A stretch of DNA of 64,000 nt from JBBDMW01 sp040878005 (GCA_040878005.1 JBBDMW010000030.1:1-64000), one strand, 5' to 3'; positions 16,000-26,673 are shown, numbered from the stretch's first letter. The notes: a model not told the origin generated them from the letters alone. Made by a program: numbers and translations.

Positions 16000-18429
16000 A
16001 TGGATAGGTATATCTGTATACACGGCCACTTTTACCAGCCGCCGCGTGAGAACGCCTGGCTGGAGGCCATAGAGGTCCAGGATTCGGCATACCCATATCA
16101 CGACTGGAACGAGAGGATCACCGCCGAGTGCTATGCGCCCAATGCGTGGTCGCGCGTCCTTGACCACGAGGGCCAGATCGCGGGGATAGTAAACAACTAT
16201 TCCCGAATTAGCTTTAACTTCGGCCCGACGCTCCTTAGCTGGATGGCGCCGAATGAGCCGGAGGTTTACCAGGCGATCATGGAGGCCGACAGGGTCAGCC
16301 AGGAGCGGTTCACGGGACATGGCTCCGCGCTGGCGCAGGCGTACAACCACCTGATAATGCCACTCGCCAACCACCGGGACCAGCGCACGCAGGTGATCTG
16401 GGGAATCCGCGACTTTGAGCATCGCTTCGGCCGGCGCCCGGAGGGCATGTGGCTCCCGGAGGCTGCTGCGAATATAGACAGCCTGGAGGCTTTGGCGGAG
16501 CAGGGCATTAAGTTCACGGTCCTCGCACCGATGCAGGCGCGCCGTGTGCGGCCGCTCCAGGGTGGGCGATGGCATGACGTGAGCGGGGAGCGCATAGACC
16601 CAACCCGCGCCTACCTCCAGCGACTGCCTTCCGGGCGGTCCATCGCCATATTTTTCTACGACGGCCCCATCTCCAAGGCGGTCGCGTTCGAAGGGCTCCT
16701 GAACAACGGGGAAGTCTTCGCAGGCCGACTGCAAAGCGGCATGTCAGATAGCAGGGACCGGCCGCAGCTGGTTCACATAGCGACAGACGGCGAGTCCTAT
16801 GGGCATCATCACCGCCATGGCGATATGGCGCTGGCCTCAGCCATCAGGCATATAGAGGAGAGAGACCAGGCAAGGCTCACCATCTACGGTGAGTACCTTG
16901 AGATGCATCCACCGACGCACGAGGTGGAGATATTCGAGAACAGCTCATGGAGCTGTGTACACGGCGTGGAGCGCTGGCGCAGCAATTGTGGGTGCAACAC
17001 CGGTGTGCAGCAGGGTTGGAACCAGGAGTGGCGGGGGCCGTTGCGTGCCGCTCTCGACTGGCTCCGGGATGCCACTGCACCAAGGTACGAGACGGAAGCA
17101 GCCCGTTACCTGCGCGACCCATGGGTCGCAAGGGACGAGTACATCTCGGTGGTGCTGGACAGGTCGCCTGAGAACCTCAGCCGATTCCTGGAAAAACATT
17201 CCCATCGCCTGCTGGACAAGGAGGAGACGATCCATGTGCTGAAGCTGCTGGAACTTCAGCGCCAGTCGATGCTGATGTACACCAGTTGCGGCTGGTTCTT
17301 TGATGAACTCTCACGTATTGAGACGGTCCAGGTTATCCAGTACGCAGGCCGCGTAATTCAGCTAGCCGAGGAGGTGTTCGGCGATAGCCTTGAGCCTGAG
17401 TTTGTCCACCTGCTCTCCAAGGCGCGAAGCAACCTGCCGCAGCATGGGGATGGCGGCGCAATCTATGAGAAGTGGGTCCGTCCGGCACGGCTGGGGCTGC
17501 TGGAGGTAGGCGCTCACTACGCCGTCAGCTCGCTGTTTGAAGAGCCTGAAGACGTCTCGAGGGTTTACGCGTTTGAAGTTCGGTCCATGGAGCGGGGCGC
17601 CAGTGATCTCGGCAGGGCCAGGCTGGTTTCCGGCCGCGCCAGGATCGAGTCGGTGATCACTACTGAGTCAGTGGACATCGGCTACGGGGCGCTTTTCCCG
17701 GGCGACCACAACGTTTCGGCGGGAGTTCGCAGCTACGTTGGCCCGGAAGCGTTCGATGAATTTGAGCAAGAGGTGAACGCTGCTTTTAACGCGGCAGACT
17801 TTCCGGAAGTCATCAGGGCGTTTGACCGTCATTTTGACGCCAGCACATATTCGATAAGGTCGCTGTTCCGCGATGCGCAACGGCGGGTGCTCGACAGCAT
17901 CCTTGACTCAACGCTGGAAGGCGCCGAGGCCGTCTACAGCACAATTTATGAGCGTGAAGCGCCGATCATGCACTTCCTTGCGGCCATGGATTCCCCGGTG
18001 CCCAAGGCCTTCCGGATAGCGGCCGAGTTCTTCATAGACACCAACCTTCGCCGGGTTATCGGCACCAACGGGGACCTTGACCCGGCAAGGGTAAGAGCCC
18101 TTGTGGAAGAGGCGCAGGCCATAAAGGTGGAGCTGGATACGGAGGGCCTGGGATACCAACTCACTGCCACCATTCACCGGCTGATGGACAAGTTTGCAGC
18201 AGATCCATTTCAGATTGAGTCGCTTCGGGAGTTATCAGCCGCTGTTGCGCTTGCACATGAGGCGCCAGTGAATGTGGACCTGTGGGAGGTTCAGAAGCTT
18301 TTCTATGACCTTGCACGGACGGTGTACCCGGCGGTACGCGATGCCTCCGGGTCAGGCAGCCGCGTGAATGCGGAGTGGATTGAAGAGTTCGTCGGCCTTG
18401 GAAGGGATCTATCAGTGCGGGTTGGATAG
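16000..18429 (+). CDS. Glycoside hydrolase family 57 protein with DUF3536 domain
   Basis: 809 residues. The N-terminal GH57 barrel begins HGHFYQPPRENAW; the expected nucleophile is Glu154 in GMWLPEAA and the acid/base candidate is Asp263 in TDGESYGHHHRHGD. The second half (about 400-800) corresponds to DUF3536, mostly helical. GH57 enzymes act on alpha-glucans (amylase, 4-alpha-glucanotransferase, branching, amylopullulanase activities), but the specificity of the DUF3536 subgroup is not known to me. It starts 3 bases after treZ and is followed at once by treY, so it is co-translated with the trehalose enzymes. A debranching or chain-trimming role feeding TreY is an attractive inference because no GlgX/TreX is present here. 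Confidence 0.88.
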   Translation: MDRYICIHGHFYQPPRENAWLEAIEVQDSAYPYHDWNERITAECYAPNAWSRVLDHEGQIAGIVNNYSRISFNFGPTLLSWMAPNEPEVYQAIMEADRVSQERFTGHGSALAQAYNHLIMPLANHRDQRTQVIWGIRDFEHRFGRRPEGMWLPEAAANIDSLEALAEQGIKFTVLAPMQARRVRPLQGGRWHDVSGERIDPTRAYLQRLPSGRSIAIFFYDGPISKAVAFEGLLNNGEVFAGRLQSGMSDSRDRPQLVHIATDGESYGHHHRHGDMALASAIRHIEERDQARLTIYGEYLEMHPPTHEVEIFENSSWSCVHGVERWRSNCGCNTGVQQGWNQEWRGPLRAALDWLRDATAPRYETEAARYLRDPWVARDEYISVVLDRSPENLSRFLEKHSHRLLDKEETIHVLKLLELQRQSMLMYTSCGWFFDELSRIETVQVIQYAGRVIQLAEEVFGDSLEPEFVHLLSKARSNLPQHGDGGAIYEKWVRPARLGLLEVGAHYAVSSLFEEPEDVSRVYAFEVRSMERGASDLGRARLVSGRARIESVITTESVDIGYGALFPGDHNVSAGVRSYVGPEAFDEFEQEVNAAFNAADFPEVIRAFDRHFDASTYSIRSLFRDAQRRVLDSILDSTLEGAEAVYSTIYEREAPIMHFLAAMDSPVPKAFRIAAEFFIDTNLRRVIGTNGDLDPARVRALVEEAQAIKVELDTEGLGYQLTATIHRLMDKFAADPFQIESLRELSAAVALAHEAPVNVDLWEVQKLFYDLARTVYPAVRDASGSGSRVNAEWIEEFVGLGRDLSVRVG

Positions 18430-18441
18430 GTGGGGGATGTA

Positions 18442-21210
18442 ATGGGCGCACCGCTTGCGACATACCGTATCCAGGTCACGCCGGACTTCAAGTTCGGTGA
18501 TGTTCGCGCTGTGCTCGGCTACCTTTCAGACCTGGGTATATCCGACCTTTATACATCCCCGTTGTTTGAGGCAAAGCCTGGCAGTCAGCATGGCTACGAC
18601 GTGACAGATCCCGGGCGGATCAGGGGCGAGCTTGGAGGTGCGGACGAGTTTCGGTCGCTTGCCGCGGAACTGCGGTCGCATGGCATGGGATTGCTCCTGG
18701 ATATTGTGCCGAACCACACGGCGGCTACGGCGGATAATCCATGGTGGTCTGATGTTCTGGAGCATGGCCCCACGTCGCCCTTTAACCAGTATTTCGATAT
18801 TGATTGGCTTGCCGACAGGGAAGGCCGACTTGTGTTGCCTGTGATGGGCCAGCCACTTGATGATGTGATAGCCGCCGGTGAGATGACATTGGACATCGAT
18901 AGGGCTGGTCTTTGGCTGCGTTATTACGATTCACATTTCCCGCTGGAGGTGCGGTCTTACAGCCACGTTCTGAAGGCATGTCTGCAGCCGGGCGCCCACA
19001 GTGAGCTGGTGTCCCTCGCAGGCGAAATCGAGAGCATGCCGGACTGGCGCAGTGCCGGCCCGGGCGCTTCCGAGCGGCATGGACTGGCGCTGGAACTCAA
19101 GCAGCGTTTCCTCAGTCTTTTGGAGGCGGATGATGGACAGATTCGGCATGAGATCGAGGCGCGTGCGGATGACACAGCTCTACTGAAGTCCGTGGCTGAG
19201 GCGCAGCCTTACAGGCTTGAGTACTGGCGGGACGGCCTGCTGAAAATCAACTACAGGCGGTTCTTCGACATCAATGACCTTGCGGGGATCAGGGCAGAGG
19301 AGCCTGCTGTGTTTGACGCTTCCCACCGCCTGGTGCTTGACCTGGTGGCTGACGGGACAGTTACCGGCCTGAGGATTGATCACATCGATGGTCTCTGGGA
19401 CCCCAAGGGATACCTTGACAGGCTTGCCGCCGCTCTTCCGGCCGATTTGCCCGACCGTTCAGGCATCTACCTGGTGACGGAGAAGATCCTGAGCGCTGAT
19501 GAAGAGTTGCCCCACGACTGGGTGGCTGATGGAACCACCGGCTACGAGTTCATGAACGCGGTCAATGGAATATGCGTGGACCCGGCCGGACTCGCGTCTC
19601 TAAAGCAACTGCATTCAGAAATCACCGGGGAGGAGCGCAGTTTTGAACGCGTCGTTTATGACAAGAAACTACAGGTTATTGGAGACCTCTTCAGGTCAGA
19701 GCTGGGTCGCCTTGTTAGAGAACTTGAAGGGCTGGCTGCGTCCGACAGCGCCGGAGCAGGCCTGTCCGTTGAAGACCTATCGGCGGCCGTCAGCCACGTC
19801 ACTGCCGCACTGGAGGTGTACCGCACCTATACAAGGACCGCAGTGATATCAGCGCATGACCGCGGTCGTATTCAGCACTCCGTTGAGGTTGCCAGGGAGC
19901 GTCAGCCGGGACTTACGTCCGCCATCGATTTTCTTTCTCGCGTGCTGTTGCTTCGATTTTCAAGTGACATGACCGCGGAAGACCGGGATGCCTGGGTTGG
20001 CTTCGTCATGCGATGGCAACAGTTCACCGGCCCGGTTATGGCGAAGGGCGCAGAAGACACAGCGCTGTATACCTACGTGCCGCTCATATCGTTGAACGAT
20101 GTGGGGGGTGATCCGGACGGGGCGTTCGCCGGCGTGGACGCGATTCACGAGCTGAACGAGAGGCGGGCGGACGAGTTCCCGGTGTCGCTCAACGGAACTT
20201 CCACGCACGACACAAAACGGAGCGAGGATGTACGTGCCCGCATTGATGTGCTGTCAGAGGTCCCGGATGAGTGGGCCGGGCTGTTGAAAAAGTGGCGCGG
20301 CATGAGTGGCGTTCAAAATGTCGCCTTCGAGAACGCCGCGGCAGAACTGCTCGTTTACCAGACGCTGGCAGGGGCATGGCCGTTGCATGAAGAAGAGCGC
20401 CCGGCATTTGTAGAGCGCCTGAAGGCCTACATGACGAAGGCTTCTCGCGAAGCGAAGACACACTCCTCATGGCTTGACCCCAACGAAGAGTACGAGCAAT
20501 CGATATCTGAGTTCATTGATCAGTTGCTTACCGGCCCCGCAGCCTCAGAATTCATGGATACGTTCCTGCCATTTCAAGCACGAATTGCCTATTACGGAGC
20601 GCTCAATTCCCTTGCACAGGTGACGGTCAAGGCAGCGTCACCCGGGGCGCCTGATTTCTACCAGGGCTCAGAGATGTGGGATTTCAGCATGGTGGACCCG
20701 GACAACCGGCGTCCGGTGGACTATGACCTTCGCCGAAGGTCACTGGCCGAAATTCAGAAAGCGACAAAAACGTCACTGGCAGGTTTTGCGTCCAAGCTGC
20801 TGTCTACGTGGAGAGACGGCCGTGTGAAACTATTTGTTACGCATGCGGCCCTTCGGGCGCGGCGTGATAACCCGGAAGTTTTCGAGTCAGGCCGCTACAT
20901 CCCGCTGAGCGGCAGTGGCAGGTATTCGAACCATGTATTTGGTTTCGCGCGAAGGGCCGGAGACAGGTGGGCGATTGCTGCCGTGCCCAGGCTGACGGTC
21001 AGCCTTTGTGATGTTGATGAAGCGCCCATCGGCGCAGCGGCCTGGGAAGACACCGCCATCACGCTGCCTGAGGATGCGCCAAGTTCCTGGGTGAACGTCT
21101 TCACGGGTGATGAGGCCAGTCATGACAGCGACTATACGGCGCTTCGGATGGCGGACGTATTCTCCACGTTCCCTTTTGCGCTGCTTGTAGGCGACACCAG
21201 AGCCGGTTAG
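18442..21210 (+). CDS. treY: Malto-oligosyltrehalose synthase
   Basis: Isomerises the reducing-end glucose of maltooligosaccharides to an alpha,alpha-1,1 linkage, producing the TreZ substrate. About 922 residues, GH13 with the long TreY insertions. Seen: N-terminal ATYRIQVTPDFKFGDV, LYTSPLFEAKPGSQHGYDV, nucleophile Asp in GLRIDHIDGLWDPKGY, acid/base Glu in YLVTEKILSADEELP, and LNGTSTHDTKRSEDVRAR. The C-terminal PGAPDFYQGSEMWDFSMVDPDNRRPVDY is diagnostic. ATG at 18442, with AGGTGG about 8 bases upstream, is favoured over GTG at 18430; the difference is four residues. Confidence 0.96.
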   Translation: MGAPLATYRIQVTPDFKFGDVRAVLGYLSDLGISDLYTSPLFEAKPGSQHGYDVTDPGRIRGELGGADEFRSLAAELRSHGMGLLLDIVPNHTAATADNPWWSDVLEHGPTSPFNQYFDIDWLADREGRLVLPVMGQPLDDVIAAGEMTLDIDRAGLWLRYYDSHFPLEVRSYSHVLKACLQPGAHSELVSLAGEIESMPDWRSAGPGASERHGLALELKQRFLSLLEADDGQIRHEIEARADDTALLKSVAEAQPYRLEYWRDGLLKINYRRFFDINDLAGIRAEEPAVFDASHRLVLDLVADGTVTGLRIDHIDGLWDPKGYLDRLAAALPADLPDRSGIYLVTEKILSADEELPHDWVADGTTGYEFMNAVNGICVDPAGLASLKQLHSEITGEERSFERVVYDKKLQVIGDLFRSELGRLVRELEGLAASDSAGAGLSVEDLSAAVSHVTAALEVYRTYTRTAVISAHDRGRIQHSVEVARERQPGLTSAIDFLSRVLLLRFSSDMTAEDRDAWVGFVMRWQQFTGPVMAKGAEDTALYTYVPLISLNDVGGDPDGAFAGVDAIHELNERRADEFPVSLNGTSTHDTKRSEDVRARIDVLSEVPDEWAGLLKKWRGMSGVQNVAFENAAAELLVYQTLAGAWPLHEEERPAFVERLKAYMTKASREAKTHSSWLDPNEEYEQSISEFIDQLLTGPAASEFMDTFLPFQARIAYYGALNSLAQVTVKAASPGAPDFYQGSEMWDFSMVDPDNRRPVDYDLRRRSLAEIQKATKTSLAGFASKLLSTWRDGRVKLFVTHAALRARRDNPEVFESGRYIPLSGSGRYSNHVFGFARRAGDRWAIAAVPRLTVSLCDVDEAPIGAAAWEDTAITLPEDAPSSWVNVFTGDEASHDSDYTALRMADVFSTFPFALLVGDTRAG

Positions 21211-21236
21211 GTTGATCGTGTAGGGTATTTACCAAT

Positions 21237-23258
21237 ATGCCGCCAGAAACTGCGTCCAAAAAAGCACTAGATACCCGCAGACGCGTGGTAATCGAAAACG
21301 TCCAGCCCGAGATAGATTGTGGACGTTACCCGGCCAAGGGAGTCCTTGGCGATGATGTCATGGTCGAGGCGGATATATTCGCCGATGGCCATGACGCTGT
21401 GTCCGCTGTGCTTCTTCACCGCTACTGCGGCGATGAAAATGCGCGGGACTGGGTAGAAACGCCATTTGAGCCGCTGATCAATGACCGTTGGAGCGCGTCT
21501 TTCTGCGCGGACAAACTGGGTTGTTACGAGTTCACCGTCGAGGGCTGGGCAGATCACTTCAAGACGTGGCGAAGAGATATGGCGAAGCGGGTTGATGCGG
21601 GCCAGGAGGTGGCAGTCGATCTTATGATCGGCGCTGACCTCCTGGACGATACCGCTCGACGTGCTCCCGCCAAAGTTCGGCGTCAACTGAAGGAATGGGC
21701 TGCAACACTCAGGTCGGGTGAGTCGGACGAGAAGACGGTGAAACTGGCGCTGGCCGACGAGGTAGCCGCAGCGGTGGCGCAGTATCCAGACCGGACCTAT
21801 GCGACCCGTTATGGGCGCGAGCCTTCGATCCTGGTTGACCCAGTGAAGGCTCAGTTCTCATCCTGGTATGAGATGTTTCCACGGTCCACCGCTGCCGAGC
21901 CCGGCAGGCACGGCACTTTCCGTGACTGTGAGCTTCGGCTGCCTTACATAGCCAAAATGGGTTTCGACGTGCTGTACCTGCCACCCATTCACCCAATCGG
22001 CCACACCGCGCGCAAGGGTCCCAACAACTGGCCGGTGGCACGTGATGAGGATTATGGAAGCCCCTGGGCGATTGGATCTGAGCTTGGAGGACACAAGGCC
22101 ATCCACCCGGAGTTGGGAACCATTGAGGATTTTAGGCACCTGGTGCAGGCTGCTTCCGAGTATGGCATTGACATTGCGTTGGATATCGCTTTCCAGTGCT
22201 CGCCAGACCATCCTTATGTCAAAGAGCACCCGGAATGGTTCCGGAAACGACCCGATGGCACCATCCAGTATGCTGAGAACCCTCCAAAGAAGTACCAGGA
22301 CATCTATCCATTCGACTTCGAAAGCGAGGCGCGAGAAGAGCTTTGCCGGGAACTCACAAGCGTCGTCTTGTACTGGGCTGACCAGGGTGTTCGCATATTC
22401 AGGGTGGACAACCCGCACACCAAATCCTTCTCATTCTGGGAGCGGCTGATAGGCGACGTGAAGGCAAAGTACCCTGAGGCCATTTTCTTATCTGAGGCCT
22501 TTACCAGGCCGAAGGTGATGTACCGGCTTGCCAAACTGGGCTTCACCCAGTCATACACATACTTCGCGTGGAGACAGACCAAGGGGGAATTGACCGAATA
22601 CTTCACTGAGCTAAGCGAGGCCCCGGCTGTGGACTTCTTCAGGCCGAACCTGTGGCCCAATACGCCAGACATCCTGACCGAGCAGCTTCAGACTGGCGGC
22701 AGGCCGGCGTTCATGGCGCGGCTGGTGCTTGCTGCCACTCTCGGCGCGTCGTACGGCATATATGGGCCACCGTTCGAATTGATGGAACATGTGCCGAGGG
22801 AAGTGGGCAGCGAGGAATACCTGGATTCTGAGAAGTACGAGGTCCGCCACTGGGAGTTGGAGAGCGAAGACAGCCTGAGCAACTTTGTTGCCAGGGTCAA
22901 CCAGATCCGCCGCGAGAACGCCGCTCTCCACAGCATCCGCAACCTGATCTTTCACGAAACCGATAACGAGCACATCATTTGCTATTCGAAACAGACGGCA
23001 GATGGCAGCAGCACCGTGCTGGTCGTTGTGAACCTGGACCATCAGAACACCCAGCATGGGTGGATAGATTTGCGGCTCAGGGACCTGGGCCTGGACCCAG
23101 ACTCGCCCTTCCAGGTCCATGACCTTCTCACCGGCGCCAGGTACGCGTGGCAAGGCTACTGGAACTATGTAGAGCTTAATCCGCGCATGGTTCCCGCTCA
23201 TATTTTCCGCGTCCGCAAAAGAGTTCCCTCAGAGCAGGGAATTGATCAGTTCGCCTAG
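21237..23258 (+). CDS. glgE: Alpha-1,4-glucan:maltose-1-phosphate maltosyltransferase
   Basis: Extends alpha-1,4-glucans by two glucose units from maltose-1-phosphate. 673 residues, GH13 subfamily 3 type: N-terminal domain (VVIENVQPEIDCGRYPAKG), then the barrel with SSWYEMFPRS, the DVLYLPPIHPIGHTARKG signature, nucleophile Asp391 in IFRVDNPHTKSFSFW, acid/base Glu in FLSEAFTRPKVM, and a C-terminal beta domain. The N-terminal half of the family normally makes the dimer interface. No strong ribosome-binding site is visible; the gene begins 26 bases after treY. With the downstream TreS-maltokinase fusion and glgB it completes the GlgE pathway. Confidence 0.96.
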   Translation: MPPETASKKALDTRRRVVIENVQPEIDCGRYPAKGVLGDDVMVEADIFADGHDAVSAVLLHRYCGDENARDWVETPFEPLINDRWSASFCADKLGCYEFTVEGWADHFKTWRRDMAKRVDAGQEVAVDLMIGADLLDDTARRAPAKVRRQLKEWAATLRSGESDEKTVKLALADEVAAAVAQYPDRTYATRYGREPSILVDPVKAQFSSWYEMFPRSTAAEPGRHGTFRDCELRLPYIAKMGFDVLYLPPIHPIGHTARKGPNNWPVARDEDYGSPWAIGSELGGHKAIHPELGTIEDFRHLVQAASEYGIDIALDIAFQCSPDHPYVKEHPEWFRKRPDGTIQYAENPPKKYQDIYPFDFESEAREELCRELTSVVLYWADQGVRIFRVDNPHTKSFSFWERLIGDVKAKYPEAIFLSEAFTRPKVMYRLAKLGFTQSYTYFAWRQTKGELTEYFTELSEAPAVDFFRPNLWPNTPDILTEQLQTGGRPAFMARLVLAATLGASYGIYGPPFELMEHVPREVGSEEYLDSEKYEVRHWELESEDSLSNFVARVNQIRRENAALHSIRNLIFHETDNEHIICYSKQTADGSSTVLVVVNLDHQNTQHGWIDLRLRDLGLDPDSPFQVHDLLTGARYAWQGYWNYVELNPRMVPAHIFRVRKRVPSEQGIDQFA

Positions 23259-23298
23259 TTTTCAGTTGAAACGGGTTGGGTGAAAGGTTTTTTAGCGT

Positions 23299-26200
23299 AT
23301 GACCACGCGCCGGATACGGCCGCCGCTTTCTGACAATGACCCGCTCTGGTACAGAGATGCTGTCATTTACGAAACTCATGTGAAGGCGTTCAGAGACAGC
23401 AATGATGATGGCATCGGCGATTTCCGAGGGTTGACCCGGAGTCTTGATTACCTGCAGGACCTTGGCGTTACGGCCCTGTGGCTGCTGCCTTTCTATCCAT
23501 CTCCACTGCGCGATGACGGCTACGACACTGCCGATTACACGCGGATCCATGAGAACTACGGAACCATGCGGGACTTCCGCGCTTTTATGCGCGAGGCAGA
23601 GCGCCGCGACCTGCGCGTTATTACTGAACTGGTGGTCAATCACACGTCCGACCAACACGAGTGGTTTCAGCGGGCACGCCGCGCCAGGCCGGGCAGCTGG
23701 CAGCGTGACTTTTATGTGTGGAGCGACACGCCGGACAAGTACAGCGAAGCACGGATAATTTTCCAGGACTTTGAGGCGTCCAACTGGACCTGGGACCCCA
23801 TAGCCAAGTCGTACTACTGGCACCGGTTCTATTCCCATCAGCCGGACCTCAATTATGAGAACCCGCGCGTCAGGGAGGCAGTATTCCGGCTTCTAGACTT
23901 CTGGATGGAGATGGGGGTGTCAGGCCTCCGCCTGGATGCTGTCCCGTACCTGTTCGAGCGTGAGGGGACGAACTGCGAGAACCTGCCTGAGACGCACCAG
24001 TTTCTGAAAGACCTCCGTCGTCACATGGACACGAAGTACCCGGGGCGGATGTTGCTGGCCGAGGCCAACCAGTGGCCGGAAGACGCTGTCGCATACTTTG
24101 GCGACGGCGACGAATGCAACATGAACTTCCACTTCCCGCTGATGCCGCGCTTGTTCATGGGCGTGCGGATGGAAGATTACACGCCCATAGCCGACATCCT
24201 GGAGCAGACCCCGAAGATCCCGGATAATTCGCAGTGGGCGATCTTCCTCCGGAATCATGATGAGTTGACGTTGGAGATGGTGACGGACGAAGAGCGGGAC
24301 TACATGTACCGCATGTATGCCCACGACCGGGACATGCGGATAAACCTTGGCATCCGGCGTCGTCTCGCCCCGCTTCTCAGCAACGATCGACGCAAGATTG
24401 AGCTGATGAACGGCCTATTATTTTCCCTGCCTGGCGCTCCAGTGTTGTACTACGGCGATGAGATTGGGATGGGTGACAATTTCTTCCTTGGGGACCGCAA
24501 TGGCGTTCGCACGCCCATGCAATGGAATGGGGATCGCAACGCCGGCTTCTCACGAGCCAACCCCCATCGCCTGTACCTCCCGGTGATCATTGATCCGGAG
24601 TACCACTACGAGGCCATCAACGTGGAAGTGCAGCAGAGCAATCCGGACTCGCTGCTCTGGTGGATGCGCCGCCTCATATCAATGCGAAAGCGCTACAAGG
24701 CGTTCAGCCGCGGCGATGTGGAGATGTTGCGGCCGGGCAACCAACGAGTGCTCGCGTTCTTGCGGCGCTACGAAGATGAAGTGATCCTGGTGGTGGCAAA
24801 CCTATCCAGGCACGTCCAGCATGTCGCTCTTGAACTGCCGCAGCTACAGGGCTGCACGCCAGTGGAGTTGTCTAGTTCGAACGAGTTCCCGCCCATTGGT
24901 GACAGTCCATATTCACTGACGCTGGGAGCATATAACTTCTTCTGGTTCAAGCTGGAGCCGGTGAAGGTTGAGGCGTCGAGGCAGGCGCAGGCGGCCGCGT
25001 CCGGCGCCGGGCCCGTCCTGGACCTGAGGCGCCGCACCTGGGCCAACCTGTTCCGCACCGGAGCGCCGGAGCCCCTGGCAAACATACTTGTTGACAACAT
25101 ACGCGGGCGGAGATGGTTCGGAGGAAAGGCGCGTAGGATCCAATCTGCCTCTATTCGGGATGCGATAGCGGTGCCGTACGGCAACTCCCAGGCGCATCTT
25201 GTATTTCTACGGCTGGAATACAGGGAAGGTGAGCCAGATACTTACCTGGTCTCGTTGGCGCTCGCCTCGGGCGAGAAGGCAGAGAAAATCCTGGCGGACC
25301 ATCCCGAGTCGGTGATCAGCCGCGCCAGGGCAACCGCGGCAGACGGGGGGCCGGAAGCACTGGTTTACGATGCCCTGGTGGAGCCGGAATTCGGGCGTGC
25401 CCTGTTTGACGTGATTGCACGCAGGCGGCGCCTTGGGCCGCTGGACGGCGCTCAGTTGTCAGGCTCCCACACGCCTGCGTTCCGGTCACTGCGCAGTGGC
25501 ATGAACACGCAGTCTGACCCGAAACTGGTTGGTGTTGAGCAGAGCAACACGTCGCTGATCTTTGACGATAAGTTCATTCTCAAGCTGTTCCGAAGGCCGG
25601 GAGAGGGTATCAACCCGGACCTGGAGATAGGCCGCAAGCTGACCGGAGGCAAGAACAGGTTCCCGAACACCGCGCCCGTGGCAGGCGCACTGGAATATGC
25701 GGCCGCCCGGAATGGTCCTCCAACGACCATCGGCATCATGCACTCTTATGTGCACAACGTGGGTGACGCATGGGCATACACACTGCATGCGCTGGACCAT
25801 TACTACGAGTGGGCAATGGCACACCCGGAAGTGGATGCGCCGCCTGCTCCGGGCATGTCACCGCTCGACCTTTGCGGGACAGAGCCTTCTCAAACAGTAA
25901 TGGAGGCCATTGGCCCGTACCTGGTGTCAGCCCGATTGCTGGGCCAACGCACGGCTGAGCTGCACATGGCCCTGGCCGCCGACGGCAGTGATCCGGCGTT
26001 CGCACCCGAGCGGTTCACGCGCCTGTACCAGAGGTCGCTGAACCAGGGCGTCCGCACGAACGTCCTGGAGACCATACGCACCCTGAGGCGGCGGCTGTCT
26101 TCACTTGATGAGGCGGCCAGGCAAGACGCCCGTACGATCATAGAACGTGAATCGGCCCTCGTAGACCGGCTCGGCGCCCTGACCGATCATCGGATCGATG

Positions 26201-26673
26201 CTTTCCGGAGCCGTACCCACGGCGATTACCACCTTGGCCAGGTCCTCTACACCGGCCAGGACTTCATGATCATCGACTTTGAGGGCGAGCCGGCGAGGCC
26301 GTTGAGTGAGCGTCGTTTGAAGAGGTCGCCCATCCGGGACGTAGCAGGCATGATCCGCTCGTTCCACTATGCGGTCCACTCGGCCATGCGGAGCCAAACG
26401 GATGCCATGACCGGCCCAGGCGAGGATACCGACCTTCAAAAGTGGGGGCGCACCTGGTACTCATGGGTGGCATCAGCCTTCCTGGATGAATACCTGAACA
26501 TATCGTCTGAGAGTGACCTGCTTCCACATGATCGGGCTGACCTGGCTGCGCTGCTTGATGTGTACCTGATCAACAAGGCCGTCTACGAAGTCTTGTATGA
26601 ACTCAATAACCGGCCAGACTGGGTACACATCCCTCTACAGGGTCTCCTGGACCTTGCGGAGACAAGTCAATGA
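23299..26673 (+). CDS. treS: Trehalose synthase - maltokinase fusion
   Basis: A 1,124-residue fusion. Residues 1 to about 560 are trehalose synthase (GH13; trehalose/maltose interconversion): YRDAVIYETHVKAFRDSN, nucleophile Asp213 in GLRLDAVPYLFEREG, acid/base Glu in LLAEANQWPEDA, and FLRNHDELTLEM. Residues about 585-1,120 are a maltokinase (Pep2/Mak) with GGKARRIQSA at its N-terminal cap and the aminoglycoside-phosphotransferase-like catalytic motifs THGDYHLGQVLY and IIDFEGEPARP. The protein can turn trehalose into maltose-1-phosphate, the GlgE substrate, in one polypeptide. Its TGA overlaps the malQ ATG (ATGA). Fused TreS-Mak is known from several phyla. Confidence 0.96.
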   Translation: MTTRRIRPPLSDNDPLWYRDAVIYETHVKAFRDSNDDGIGDFRGLTRSLDYLQDLGVTALWLLPFYPSPLRDDGYDTADYTRIHENYGTMRDFRAFMREAERRDLRVITELVVNHTSDQHEWFQRARRARPGSWQRDFYVWSDTPDKYSEARIIFQDFEASNWTWDPIAKSYYWHRFYSHQPDLNYENPRVREAVFRLLDFWMEMGVSGLRLDAVPYLFEREGTNCENLPETHQFLKDLRRHMDTKYPGRMLLAEANQWPEDAVAYFGDGDECNMNFHFPLMPRLFMGVRMEDYTPIADILEQTPKIPDNSQWAIFLRNHDELTLEMVTDEERDYMYRMYAHDRDMRINLGIRRRLAPLLSNDRRKIELMNGLLFSLPGAPVLYYGDEIGMGDNFFLGDRNGVRTPMQWNGDRNAGFSRANPHRLYLPVIIDPEYHYEAINVEVQQSNPDSLLWWMRRLISMRKRYKAFSRGDVEMLRPGNQRVLAFLRRYEDEVILVVANLSRHVQHVALELPQLQGCTPVELSSSNEFPPIGDSPYSLTLGAYNFFWFKLEPVKVEASRQAQAAASGAGPVLDLRRRTWANLFRTGAPEPLANILVDNIRGRRWFGGKARRIQSASIRDAIAVPYGNSQAHLVFLRLEYREGEPDTYLVSLALASGEKAEKILADHPESVISRARATAADGGPEALVYDALVEPEFGRALFDVIARRRRLGPLDGAQLSGSHTPAFRSLRSGMNTQSDPKLVGVEQSNTSLIFDDKFILKLFRRPGEGINPDLEIGRKLTGGKNRFPNTAPVAGALEYAAARNGPPTTIGIMHSYVHNVGDAWAYTLHALDHYYEWAMAHPEVDAPPAPGMSPLDLCGTEPSQTVMEAIGPYLVSARLLGQRTAELHMALAADGSDPAFAPERFTRLYQRSLNQGVRTNVLETIRTLRRRLSSLDEAARQDARTIIERESALVDRLGALTDHRIDAFRSRTHGDYHLGQVLYTGQDFMIIDFEGEPARPLSERRLKRSPIRDVAGMIRSFHYAVHSAMRSQTDAMTGPGEDTDLQKWGRTWYSWVASAFLDEYLNISSESDLLPHDRADLAALLDVYLINKAVYEVLYELNNRPDWVHIPLQGLLDLAETSQ

